A stretch of DNA of 64,000 nt from JACVRW01 sp963803245 (GTDB lineage Bacteria; Actinomycetota; Thermoleophilia; Solirubrobacterales; Thermoleophilaceae), in contig CAWDLI010000005.1 of the NCBI GenBank assembly GCA_963803245.1, forward strand, positions 1-64,000, given 5' to 3'. Shown in pieces: positions 24,302 to 32,375 of the stretch; the first letter of the stretch is position 1, and each line of letters starts with the position of its first letter. Made by a program: the position numbers and the translations under genes. A model generated the notes under the pieces. It ran no database searches. It saw nothing but the letters and a program-made list of their open reading frames with translations, and was not told the origin of the DNA.

Positions 24302-24427
24302 CGGCGAGCAGTCTAGAGTGACTGTGAGCAACGGTCCGGACCCCCCGGCCGGCGCCGAGACCGGCGCAGGATGCCACGTGACGGGGTATGTGTATCCCCT
24401 TGGGGGTTTCGGGGTAGAACCAACTTG

Positions 24428-24445
24428 GCTGACTGGCTAGTCAGC
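24428..24445. promoter_or_regulatory. 7-bp inverted repeat upstream of the rpoD promoter
   Basis: Perfect arms GCTGACT and AGTCAGC surround GGCT. The centre is about 30 bp upstream of the -35 hexamer, a typical activator position. It could equally be a hairpin in a transcript running left. Confidence 0.4.
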
Positions 24446-24466
24446 GTAATTTCCGCTTTCCCAAGC

Positions 24467-24494
24467 TTGACTTCAATATCTGTAGCTCTATGCT
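24467..24494 (+). promoter_or_regulatory. Sigma-70-type promoter of rpoD
   Basis: -35 TTGACT (24467-24472) and -10 TATGCT (24489-24494) are separated by 16 bp. They predict a transcript starting near 24501 with a leader of about 58 nt to the ATG at 24559. It is one of the two clearest promoters in the window. Confidence 0.65.
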
Positions 24495-24558
24495 CCTCAG
24501 GCCTGTTTAGATGGGCCACGCGCCCGTGCGCTGGGCCCTGCTTGCCGCAAGGAAAGAG

Positions 24559-25656
24559 ATGTCAGTAGCTGAACTGCAAGAGCTCGAGGAGGTCAAGCTC
24601 CTCGTCGCGAAGGGCCAGCAGACTGGAACGCTGACCTTCACGGAGGTTGCCACCGCCCTGTCCGAGGTGGAACTCGACGAGGGCGACATCGAGGAGCTGC
24701 ACGGATACTTCGAGAAGTCGGAGATCGAGCTCGTCGAGGACGACCCGACTCACGCCGCGCCCGAGGTCGAGCGCGCGGTCGACCGCCGCAGCCGGCGCAA
24801 GCCGAAGGCTGCGATCGACCTGAAGCCGGACATGACCACCGACTCCCTTCAGCTGTTCCTGAAGGACATCGGCAAGGTCCGGCTGCTGACCGCGCAGGAG
24901 GAGGTCGACCTCGCCAAGCGCATCGAGCGCGGCGACCTCGACGCCAAGCAGAAGATGGTCGAGTCGAACCTGCGCCTGGTCGTCTCGATCGCGAAGAACT
25001 ACCGCAACCAGGGCCTTCCCTTCCTCGACCTGATCCAGGAGGGCACGCTGGGCCTGGTCCGCGCGGCCGAGAAGTTCGACTACCGCAAGGGCTTCAAGTT
25101 CTCCACCTACGCCACCTGGTGGATCCGCCAGGCGATCGCACGCGCGCTCGCCGACAAGGCACGCACGATCCGCATCCCGGTGCACGTGGTCGAGAAGCTG
25201 AACAAGATCGGCCGCGCCGAGCGCAAGCTCGTGACGGAGCTCGGCCGCGAGCCCACGCCTGACGAGATCGCCGAGCACACCGGCATCGAGCCCGAGGAGG
25301 TGGAGTCGATCAAGCGCTCCGCCCAGGCTCCGGTCTCGCTCGAGAAGCCGGTCGGCGACGAGGAGGAGTCGGAGTTCGGGCAGTTCATCGCCGACGAGCG
25401 CGCCGAGTCTCCCTACGAGCGCGCCGCCGAGATCCTCACCAAGGAGGCGCTCCGCGAGGCGCTCGAGAACCTCTCCTATCGCGAGCGCCGAGTGCTCGAG
25501 CTGCGCTACGGCCTCGGCGGTGAGCACCCGCGCACGCTGGACGAGGTGGGTCGCACCTTCAACGTCACGCGCGAGCGGATCCGCCAGATCGAGAACCAGT
25601 CGCTCAAGAAGCTTCAGTCGCTCGCCGAGGCGCAGAAGCTCCGCGACGTCGCTTAA
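24559..25656 (+). CDS. rpoD: RNA polymerase primary sigma factor
   Basis: A 365-residue housekeeping sigma-70. Region 1.1-like residues about 10-60 (LLVAKGQQTGTLTFTEVATAL... IELVEDD) are followed by a basic linker. Region 1.2 is about 95-128 (DSLQLFLKDIGKVRLLTAQEE). Region 2 is about 131-200, with NLRLVVSIAKNY, FLDLIQEGTLGLVRAAEKFDY and KFSTYATWWIRQAI for -10 melting and recognition. Region 3 is about 204-268. Region 4 is about 295-355, with LRYGLGGEHPRTLDEVGRTF and TRERIRQIENQSLKKL for the -35. ATG at 24559 is chosen because GGAAAG precedes it and upstream codons do not look coding. The gene is followed 84 nt later by pilT. Confidence 0.95.
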   Translation: MSVAELQELEEVKLLVAKGQQTGTLTFTEVATALSEVELDEGDIEELHGYFEKSEIELVEDDPTHAAPEVERAVDRRSRRKPKAAIDLKPDMTTDSLQLFLKDIGKVRLLTAQEEVDLAKRIERGDLDAKQKMVESNLRLVVSIAKNYRNQGLPFLDLIQEGTLGLVRAAEKFDYRKGFKFSTYATWWIRQAIARALADKARTIRIPVHVVEKLNKIGRAERKLVTELGREPTPDEIAEHTGIEPEEVESIKRSAQAPVSLEKPVGDEEESEFGQFIADERAESPYERAAEILTKEALREALENLSYRERRVLELRYGLGGEHPRTLDEVGRTFNVTRERIRQIENQSLKKLQSLAEAQKLRDVA

Positions 25657-25739
25657 CCTGGCCTAGCGCGGGCCCCGCAAGGGTCCAGACAGGAATTTCC
25701 GAGCTTCAGGAAGAGGCTCCCGGTGTCGATCAAAGAGGC

Positions 25740-26897
25740 ATGTTCGACATCGACCAGGCCCTCATGCACGTCATCGAGACCGAGGGCTCGGACCTCCACC
25801 TGAAGGTTCCGTCGCCTCCGGTCATCCGCCGCTACGGCCAGTTGCTGCCGATTCCCCATACGGAGCGGATCCGTCCGGAGCAGACCGAGCAGGTGCTCTT
25901 CCACATGCTCACCGACGAGCGCAAGCTCGAGTCCTTCAGGCAGGAGCGCGAGGTCGACTTCTCGTACTCGATCCCGGGCGTCGCCCGTTTCCGAGTGAAC
26001 GCTTTCGTGCAGCGCGGGTCGGTGTCGCTCGTCGCGCGCGCCATTCCCTTCCAGATCAAGACGGTCGCCGAGCTGATGCTCCCCGAGGTGCTCAACACGC
26101 TCGCCGACGAGGAGCGCGGGCTCATCCTCGTGACCGGCACCACCGGCTCGGGTAAGTCCACGACGCTCGCGGCGATGATCGACCACATCAACTCGAACTA
26201 CGCGAAGCACATCGTCACCATCGAGGACCCGGCCGAGTTCCTCCACCGCGACAAGATGGCGATCATCAACCAGCGCGAGGTGGGCGAGGACACCGTCTCG
26301 TTCGCTCGCGCCCTGCGGCGCGTGCTGCGTCAGGACCCGGACGTGATCCTGATCGGAGAGATGAGAGACGAGGAGACGGTGCGCACCGCGCTGTCGGCCG
26401 CGGAGACCGGCCACCTGGTGCTCTCCACGATCCACACCGTGGACGCCTCCGAGTCCGTCAACCGCATCATCGACTTCTTCGACCAGGCCGAGCAGCGCCA
26501 GGCCCGCGCCATGCTGGCCGGCACGCTCAAGGGCGTGGTGTCGCAGCGGCTGGTGCCCAGCCCCGACGGCATGGGCCGCGTCCCGACCTGCGAGGTCCTG
26601 CGGATGACAGGCCGCGTGCGCGACATGATCCTCAACCCGGACGAGACCGGGCGACTGCCCGAGGTGATCGCCGAGGGCGGCTACTACGGCATGCAGAGCT
26701 TCGACCAGGCCCTGCTGGAGCACTTCCAGGCGGGTCGCGTGTCGATGGAGGACGCCCTCAAGGCAGCCACCCATCCGCACGACTTCAGGCTGCTCGTGGC
26801 CTCGGAGGGCAAGCGCCACACCTCGGTCGAGGCGGCGTTCGAAGAGCGCAACGGCGAGCCGGCCGTCAGCGGCGCGCCCGGCGAACCTGCAGCCTGA
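25740..26897 (+). CDS. pilT: PilT twitching-motility retraction ATPase
   Basis: A 385-residue hexameric secretion-type ATPase that retracts type IV pili. The N-terminal domain (1-110) has the PilT pattern SDLHLKVPSPPVIRRYG. Walker A is GTTGSGKST (about 133-141), the Asp box is IEDPAEFLH (about 161-169), Walker B is VILIGEMRDEET (about 202-213) and the His box is STIHT (about 229-233). The C-terminal region GTLKGVVSQRLVP is family-like; the tail after residue 365 is extra. AAAGAGG precedes the ATG. No pilin, PilB or PilC gene is nearby, so this is an orphan locus. The end overlaps the convergent peptidase gene by 32 bp. Confidence 0.92.
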   Translation: MFDIDQALMHVIETEGSDLHLKVPSPPVIRRYGQLLPIPHTERIRPEQTEQVLFHMLTDERKLESFRQEREVDFSYSIPGVARFRVNAFVQRGSVSLVARAIPFQIKTVAELMLPEVLNTLADEERGLILVTGTTGSGKSTTLAAMIDHINSNYAKHIVTIEDPAEFLHRDKMAIINQREVGEDTVSFARALRRVLRQDPDVILIGEMRDEETVRTALSAAETGHLVLSTIHTVDASESVNRIIDFFDQAEQRQARAMLAGTLKGVVSQRLVPSPDGMGRVPTCEVLRMTGRVRDMILNPDETGRLPEVIAEGGYYGMQSFDQALLEHFQAGRVSMEDALKAATHPHDFRLLVASEGKRHTSVEAAFEERNGEPAVSGAPGEPAA

Positions 26898-28569
26898 CCC
26901 GCAGCCGGCCCTCGAAGCTCACTTCGTCGGAGCGGTGGACCAGACGGTCGTCGCCGCGCCGGATGCGCGCGGAGATCCCGGCGTCCTCGTGAACGGCCGC
27001 GATTCGGCGCGTGAGCTCGCGGAGCGTGCGCGGCTCGGATGAGCCGCCGAACCCGCCGTCGAACTCCTCGGCGAACTCGATCAGGAAGCTCTCCTCGGCG
27101 GAACCGGCGCCCGCGCCCGTGCCGGACAGGACCAGGGTGCGAGGGCCGGGTCGCAGGCCGTGCGGGACTCGCACCGGAACGCTGAGCGTCCGGCGCCCGC
27201 CGCTCCGGCGCTGCAGGGTGATCCGCACCCGCACGCGCTTTCCGGCGACCACCCGGCGGGGCGCCCGCGCGGAGATCAGCACGTCCGACTTGACGCCCGG
27301 GCGTGCCCGGATGCTGACGGCGGCGCGCTCGATCCGCGGGGCCGGCAGATCGAAGGCATCCACGAGCGATGCCGCCTCGATCAGGTCATCGAGCGGGGTG
27401 AAGGAGTCGAAGTAGGGGTTGCAGTAGCCGAGCGACCGGGACCGTCCGGCGAGCTTGACCCGGAAGCACATCGTGAGCGTGGCCGGCCCGAAGCTGCGGA
27501 GCAGCTGCTCGAGGCCCTGGGACGCTCCGAGCGGGGCCGTGAGCGACAGGCCGGCGCCGAAGCCGAGCGAGCGCTCGTCCGCCAGCTGCGAGTCGAGCGT
27601 GACCACGCGGCCGTCGCCGCCCACCTCGCGCGCCACCACCCGCAGCGGGATCCCGGTGGGAGGGGCCCCCACCGTTCCGGCGATCGAGGCCACCGCGTCC
27701 GAGCTGATGGTGCCCTGGATGTGGCCCCCGGAGGAGGTCAGCTTGTAGGTGCCGGCTCCGATCTCGGGAAGGGCGAGCGGGTTCGAGATCACCCCGAACA
27801 CGTAGGCGTCCTCGAGGAAGATCGAACGCCGGCCGAGCGCCTCGAACGAGTGGCCGAAGGCCCAGATGCGAGCGCCGTCGCGGTAGGTGACGGTGCCCAC
27901 CGCGCCGAGTGCCACGTCGCCCGAGGAGAGCGTGGCGGCCACCGCCGCTCCCGGTGCGAGGTTCTGGCGCGGGAACCCGCCGAGCGGACCGGCGGGAGCG
28001 GCGAGCACCGCCGTTCCCGATCCGCTGGCGGCGCGCCTCAGCAGGCCGAGCGTGCGCGGCGAGAGGCCCGAGACCGTGAGCGCGGTGAGCGGCCGCGCGG
28101 ACCGCGCGAGGCCGCTGCTGCCGGGTGACGAGGTGGCCGGCGGTGTGGCGGGCGCGTCGCGGAGCATCTCCTCGATCGGGGTAACCAGCACGACGTGGTT
28201 GCCGTACTCGCCGACGCTCTCGGAGATCGCGCCGGCGTTGCGGCGCACCCCGCCGGCGCCCGGACACATGATCGGGGAGCCGGAGAAGCCCGGGCCGATG
28301 CCGGTGGAGTCCACCACCGGCCCCGATACGCGCACGAGTATGCGCGGCCCGGAGAGCCCTGCCTGCGTGCCGATCACGTCGAGCACCTCGACGTCGAACT
28401 GAGCGATCGCCGTGCCTCTCACGACCGAGAGCCCGACGCACCGCATTCCCGGCGTGACCTGGGTGAGCGGCATGATCGGGTCGGCCGCCCACGCGGCGGG
28501 CGCGAGCGTCAGGGCCACCAGGGCCGACAACAGGACACGCCGCAGCAAGGCTGCGCAGGGTAGCGGCAC
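26866..28569 (-). CDS. SpoIVB-like S55 family serine peptidase, exported
   Basis: A 567-residue secreted protein. A Sec signal peptide covers about residues 1-28 (LLRRVLLSALVALTLAPAAWA). The S55-type module (about 30-300) begins MPLTQVTPGMRCVGLSVV and carries TGIGPGFSGSPIMC with the expected catalytic serine (GFSGSP). HVVLVTPIEEML and WAFGHSFEALG follow, the latter typical of SpoIVB-type proteins. The C-terminal half (about 370-567) is beta-rich (RPGVKSDVLISARAPRRVVAGKRVRVRITL) and may bind a partner or wall component. GTG is taken as start. In Bacillus SpoIVB is a sporulation signalling protease; here sporulation is not indicated, so the target is unknown. Confidence 0.82.
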   Translation of the reverse strand: MPLPCAALLRRVLLSALVALTLAPAAWAADPIMPLTQVTPGMRCVGLSVVRGTAIAQFDVEVLDVIGTQAGLSGPRILVRVSGPVVDSTGIGPGFSGSPIMCPGAGGVRRNAGAISESVGEYGNHVVLVTPIEEMLRDAPATPPATSSPGSSGLARSARPLTALTVSGLSPRTLGLLRRAASGSGTAVLAAPAGPLGGFPRQNLAPGAAVAATLSSGDVALGAVGTVTYRDGARIWAFGHSFEALGRRSIFLEDAYVFGVISNPLALPEIGAGTYKLTSSGGHIQGTISSDAVASIAGTVGAPPTGIPLRVVAREVGGDGRVVTLDSQLADERSLGFGAGLSLTAPLGASQGLEQLLRSFGPATLTMCFRVKLAGRSRSLGYCNPYFDSFTPLDDLIEAASLVDAFDLPAPRIERAAVSIRARPGVKSDVLISARAPRRVVAGKRVRVRITLQRRSGGRRTLSVPVRVPHGLRPGPRTLVLSGTGAGAGSAEESFLIEFAEEFDGGFGGSSEPRTLRELTRRIAAVHEDAGISARIRRGDDRLVHRSDEVSFEGRLRVRLQVRRARR

Positions 28570-28631
28570 AAACGCTGAGCAACGGAATCTGCGCCAATAT
28601 CCGAGTCGGCCCTTACGACTCAGGAGGCACG

Positions 28632-29327
28632 GTGGAGAACACGCTGGCGCAGTTCGCGGAGACGCAGTCTCAGGATGCCTTCGCGCTCCAGAACCCGAAG
28701 CTGCTCAAGGTGCGGCTTGACGAGGTAACGATCCAGGCGAAGCTCGGGTCGATGGTCGCCTACCAGGGCGAGGTCTCCTTCGAGCGCGTGGGCGGCGGCA
28801 TGGGCCGGCTCCTCAAGAAGGCGGTCACCGGCGAGGGCCAGGCGCTGATGAAGATGTCCGGCACCGGCGAGGTGTTCCTCGCCGACGAGGCGCAGGAGAT
28901 CCACCTCCTGCGGCTCGAGGGCGACTCCATCACCGCGAACTCGCGGAACCTGCTCGCGTTCGACGCGGGGATCGACTGGGACATCAAGAAGGTGGAGGGC
29001 GGCAGCGGCGTGATGGCGGGAGGCCTCTTCAACACCGTGCTCCGCGGCACAGGCTGGGTGGCGGTCGTCTCCGACGGCCCGCCCGTGCTCCTGAACCCGG
29101 AGGACGCGCCGACCTTCGCGGATCCGCAGGCGGCGATCACCTGGTCGTCCAGCGTGAGGACGTCGGTCAAGACGGACATCAAGCTGAAGGGCCTTATCGG
29201 GCTCGGCTCGGGCGAGTCGTTCCAGATGGCCTTCACCGGCCCGGGTTGGGTGCTCGTCCAGCCGAGCGAAGGGCGCGTGGAGGTCTCCGGAAGCGGCGGC
29301 GGGTTCCTCGGGAATCTGGGCGGCTAG
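28632..29327 (+). CDS. AIM24 family protein
   Basis: A 231-residue beta-sandwich protein of the AIM24/TIGR00266 family. Blocks include LKVRLDEVTIQAKLGSMVAYQG (about 25-46), TGEGQALMKMSGTGEVFLAD (about 66-85) and FVDAGIDW-like LLAFDAGIDWDIKKVEG (about 107-123). A glycine-rich GSGESFQMAFTGPGWVLVQPSEG follows near the end. No signal peptide or membrane helix is present. The role of bacterial AIM24 proteins is not established. GTG at 28632 is supported by AGGAGG at the right spacing. A 6-bp hairpin (GAGTCG/CGACTC) ends two bases before the ribosome site. The gene is divergent from the S55 peptidase gene. Confidence 0.85.
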   Translation: MENTLAQFAETQSQDAFALQNPKLLKVRLDEVTIQAKLGSMVAYQGEVSFERVGGGMGRLLKKAVTGEGQALMKMSGTGEVFLADEAQEIHLLRLEGDSITANSRNLLAFDAGIDWDIKKVEGGSGVMAGGLFNTVLRGTGWVAVVSDGPPVLLNPEDAPTFADPQAAITWSSSVRTSVKTDIKLKGLIGLGSGESFQMAFTGPGWVLVQPSEGRVEVSGSGGGFLGNLGG

Positions 29328-29341
29328 CAGGCAGTTCCCTC

Positions 29342-29371
29342 ACTTCAGTTCGTGAAGTCTTGCGCTAGACT
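29342..29371 (+). promoter_or_regulatory. Operator and -10 of the HxlR gene
   Basis: Perfect 6-bp arms ACTTCA and TGAAGT around GTTCG (29342-29358) lie just upstream of TAGACT (29366-29371). The start codon follows 9 nt later, so the mRNA is nearly leaderless. The dyad overlaps the -35 area and is a plausible autoregulatory site for the HxlR protein. Confidence 0.6.
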
Positions 29372-29380
29372 GGCTTTCGT

Positions 29381-29746
29381 ATGCCTGACGAGAGCTGTCC
29401 TGTCTGCGCAACAGCGGACATCATTTGCGGCAAGTGGACCATCCTCGTCATTCGTGACCTCGCCCGCGGACGCAGCCGCTTCTGCGAGCTCGAGCGCTCG
29501 CTAGCCGGAATCAGCCCGCGCACGCTGTCGCTGCGCCTGCGAGGCCTCGAGGAGCAGGGCATCGTCGCGCGCCACACGTTCCCCGAGGTACCCCCGCGAG
29601 TGGAGTACTCGCTCACGGAGAAGGGCCGCGCGCTCGCCCCGCTGATCGAGGACATGCGCACCTACGGGCGCGAGTGGCTAGGGGTCGAGCAGAACGACTG
29701 CCGCCCCGCAGAGCGCACCACGGCGTCCGCCGTGGCAGCCGCCTAG
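29381..29746 (+). CDS. HxlR family winged-helix transcriptional regulator
   Basis: A 121-residue HxlR-type DNA-binding protein. Cys6 and Cys9 are in ESCPVCA, and Cys16 in DIICGKWTILVIRDL (about 12-26). Recognition features are RFCELERSLAGISPRTLSLRLRGLEEQGIV and the wing VPPRVEYSLTEKGRAL. An N-terminal CPV-type cysteine in HxlR proteins is often the redox or electrophile sensor; this role is inferred here. The regulated gene is uncertain; the 492-residue protein 48 nt downstream is the best candidate. Confidence 0.9.
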   Translation: MPDESCPVCATADIICGKWTILVIRDLARGRSRFCELERSLAGISPRTLSLRLRGLEEQGIVARHTFPEVPPRVEYSLTEKGRALAPLIEDMRTYGREWLGVEQNDCRPAERTTASAVAAA

Positions 29747-29794
29747 CACCCACCGCCGGCAGGAACCCCCGCGCGGGAGGCGAATCCGCCCCGC

Positions 29795-31273
29795 ATGCGC
29801 AACCGTGCCCTCCACGACGCGCTGCGTGAGTTCGCACTCGAGTCGGCGGCCTTCCTCAGCGACGAGGTCCGCGACGGCGCGGAGCTCGAGTTCGACGTCA
29901 TCGACGGGGGCCACGGGGCCGGACCTTCGCTGTACCGCTATCAGCCGCGCACGTCCGCGTTCCTGGACGCGCGCTGGGAGGGGCTGCGGGCACTGCCCGG
30001 GTGCAGGAAGGCGTCCGCCGAGCTTGGTGCCGGCGCGGCGCCGTGGCTGCGCGTGAACGGCATGCGCGGCGAGCAGGCCGAGCCGGCCCTGCGCGCCATG
30101 CTCGACCGCCTCTACGAGGACGCCACCAGCTTCTTCTTCCCCGAGGAGCGCTTCGACCGCCTCTACGAGGAGGTCGAGACGACGCTCTACCGCGACGCGG
30201 TCCATGCGCGCGTGGTCGCGCCGCTGGCCGGCGTGCTCATCGAGAGCGATCGCGTGGACCTGGGCGGCGGGCTGTCGCTCGTCATGGGCGACCGCGCGGA
30301 CGCTCCCCCCGAGGCGGCCTGGCCCGACGAGGACGAGCAGTCTGAGGCGGCGGTGCTGTGCGTGGTCGAGCGCGAGGTTCCGGCGGACGACCAGATTCCG
30401 GTGGCCGAGGCCGAGGAGCGCTTCCGCGGCCTCGTGACCGCGCTGCGGCTGTGGGCGCCCGGCGCCATCGCACTCTGCGCACCGGGTTGGCGGCGCTCCG
30501 GCGAGGGACGCTGGGCGGCAGTGGGCGTGGGCGGGCCGGGTACGGCACGCGGCGCGCCCTGGACGCTTGCGGCGGACGAGGAGGACGACCTGCGCGACTT
30601 CCTCAAGGCACTCGGCGACACGCCGGCCGGCGGGCCGGTGGGGTGGGCTCTGGGCCGCTTCGAGATGGGCTGTGAGCGCCCGCACGAGGCCGAGGCGCTG
30701 TCCGACTACCTGCTGGGTCTGAGAGCGCTGCTCGACGCCACGAGCGAGGCCGGCGAGGCAAGCCTCGCCCTGCGCGTGGCCGCCCTCTGCGCGGAGGAGG
30801 GCCAGCGCCGGGCGGTGCAGCGCCGGATCGAGGCTGCGCTGTCGCTCGAGCGATTTCTCATGGGCGGACGCGGAAGCCTCCAGGAGCGGATCGGCTCGGA
30901 GTCTCCGCGCGACCTCGTGCGCGAGATGGAGACGCACCTGCGGGCGCTGCTGCGCGACGTGCTCTGCGGATACCTGGAGCCCGACCTGAAGAGCGTGGCC
31001 GACGACATCCTGCTCGAGACGGCCCCCGAGCCGTTCGCGCTCGACGAGGAGCGCGACTCGGAGGTGCGGGTGGAGGCGCGCGACCTACGCCGGCCCGAGC
31101 CGGAGCCGGAGCCCGACCCACAGCCCGAGCTCGACCTGGACCCGGAGGTCGAGACCACCGAGTTCGAGGCGATCGCCGAGGCGGAGCCCGTGGCAGTGCA
31201 TCACCTCGACGGAGTCACGGAATCCGCCGACTGGGCCTGCGACGACCCCGAGGACTACTCGGCGCCCGTCTAG
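29795..31273 (+). CDS. Large conserved hypothetical protein with weak HEPN-like features
   Basis: A 492-residue soluble protein I do not firmly recognise. Residues about 1-150 have a mixed fold with an aromatic SFFFPEERFDRLYEEVE. Residues about 200-230 (FRGLVTALRLWAPGAIALC) and about 290-395 (HEAEALSDYLLGLRALLDAT... LALRVAALCAEEGQRR... ESPRDLVREMETHLRALLRDVL) are helical. These recall ApeA-type HEPN proteins, although the usual RxxxxHG element is not clear; REMETH is an RX4H-like string near 371-376. The last 70 residues are acidic repeats (EPEPEPDPQPELDLDPEVE). It follows an HxlR gene and precedes convergent Get3-like genes. The HEPN link is speculative. Confidence 0.65.
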   Translation: MRNRALHDALREFALESAAFLSDEVRDGAELEFDVIDGGHGAGPSLYRYQPRTSAFLDARWEGLRALPGCRKASAELGAGAAPWLRVNGMRGEQAEPALRAMLDRLYEDATSFFFPEERFDRLYEEVETTLYRDAVHARVVAPLAGVLIESDRVDLGGGLSLVMGDRADAPPEAAWPDEDEQSEAAVLCVVEREVPADDQIPVAEAEERFRGLVTALRLWAPGAIALCAPGWRRSGEGRWAAVGVGGPGTARGAPWTLAADEEDDLRDFLKALGDTPAGGPVGWALGRFEMGCERPHEAEALSDYLLGLRALLDATSEAGEASLALRVAALCAEEGQRRAVQRRIEAALSLERFLMGGRGSLQERIGSESPRDLVREMETHLRALLRDVLCGYLEPDLKSVADDILLETAPEPFALDEERDSEVRVEARDLRRPEPEPEPDPQPELDLDPEVETTEFEAIAEAEPVAVHHLDGVTESADWACDDPEDYSAPV

Positions 31274-31286
31274 GACGCCCGCCGGA

Positions 31287-32375
31287 TCACCGGCCGCGCC
31301 CCTTGCGGCGGAACAGGTGGTCGTTCATTCGCGCCAGGCCGTCGAGGTCGTGCACGTCGTCGTCGAGCCGGGGCACCTCGATCAGCGGCGCTCCGTCGAG
31401 CCGCTTGCGCAGCTCTCGTAGCGCGGCGCGGTCGCGCGCGGCAAGCGCCCGCTCCTCGTCCCAGGTGCGCACCACCTTGCGAGCGAGCGGGGCGCCCAGC
31501 AGCTCCTCAACCTCGGCGCTCACGTCCGCGCGATGGGCCGGCACCGGCATGCGCACGCGGTTGGCGACCACGCCGGCGAACGGCAGCTCGGCCTCGCGCA
31601 GCCGCTGGTGGAAGAAGGCCGCCTCGTCGAGCGAGTCCTCCCGCGGTGAGGTGACCACCACGAAGGTGCTGCGCTCGTCGGCGAGCAGCGCGTTGACCTC
31701 GCGGGCGCGCTCGCGGAAGCCCTCGACCATCCCGCCGAAGCTGCGGAAGAACTCGGACAGGTCCGTGAGCAGGTCCACGCCCGTGGCCCGCTTCATCGCG
31801 CCGAACAGCACGCCGCTGCCGCGGCCGAGCAGCTTCAGGCCCAGCACCCCCGGGCCTGCGAGCAGCTGCAGGGACGGGGAGTCGATGAACGCGGCCAGCT
31901 TGCGTGGTGCGTCGAGGAAGTCGAGCGCGTTGCGCGTGGGCGGCGTGTCGAGCACGAGGAGGTCGTAGAGGCCTTCGGTGTGCAGCTGGTGGAGCTTCTC
32001 CATCGCCATGTACTCCTGCGAGCCGGCCACGGCGTTCGACAGCTCGCGGTAGATCGGGTTGGCGAGCACCGAGTCGCGCGTGCGCTCGTCGGGCGCGTGC
32101 TGCTCGACCAGCTCGTCGAACGTGCGCTTGGGGTCGAGCATCATCGCCCAGAGCTCCCCCTTCACCGGCGCGTCCACGAGATGCGCCTCGTGTCCGAGCT
32201 CGTCCAATCCGAGCGCGTGCGCGAGCCGTCGCGCGGGGTCGATCGTCAGCACCGCCACCTTGCCGCCGCGTTCCGCCATGCCGAGGGCGATGGCGGCGGC
32301 GGTGGACGTCTTGCCCACACCCCCGGGGCCGGCGCACACGCACACCTCCTTGCCCTTCAGCCAGCCGGCGATCAC
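31287..32375 (-). CDS. Get3/ArsA-family ATPase (second of a tandem pair)
   Basis: A 362-residue deviant-Walker P-loop ATPase. GPGGVGKTSTAAAIALGMA (about 16-34) is the phosphate loop, although the signature Lys of KGGVGKT is replaced by Pro at that position (GPGGVGK). Switch regions are LTIDPARRLAHALG (about 43-56) and LLVLDTPPTRNALDFLD (about 138-154). VANRVRMP near 267-274 fits the adenine loop. The arrangement matches the mycobacterial Rv3679-Rv3680 pair, reported as a Get3-like two-subunit ATPase; the role (tail-anchored protein or small-molecule handling) is not settled. GTG at 32375 overlaps the upstream subunit stop by 4 nt (GTGA). Confidence 0.88.
   Translation of the reverse strand: MIAGWLKGKEVCVCAGPGGVGKTSTAAAIALGMAERGGKVAVLTIDPARRLAHALGLDELGHEAHLVDAPVKGELWAMMLDPKRTFDELVEQHAPDERTRDSVLANPIYRELSNAVAGSQEYMAMEKLHQLHTEGLYDLLVLDTPPTRNALDFLDAPRKLAAFIDSPSLQLLAGPGVLGLKLLGRGSGVLFGAMKRATGVDLLTDLSEFFRSFGGMVEGFRERAREVNALLADERSTFVVVTSPREDSLDEAAFFHQRLREAELPFAGVVANRVRMPVPAHRADVSAEVEELLGAPLARKVVRTWDEERALAARDRAALRELRKRLDGAPLIEVPRLDDDVHDLDGLARMNDHLFRRKGRGR

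Noticed and set aside
24356..24420. A riboswitch in the rpoD leader
   Set aside because: The short GC-rich palindromes do not match any riboswitch I know, and they lie upstream of the promoter, so they are not in the rpoD mRNA.
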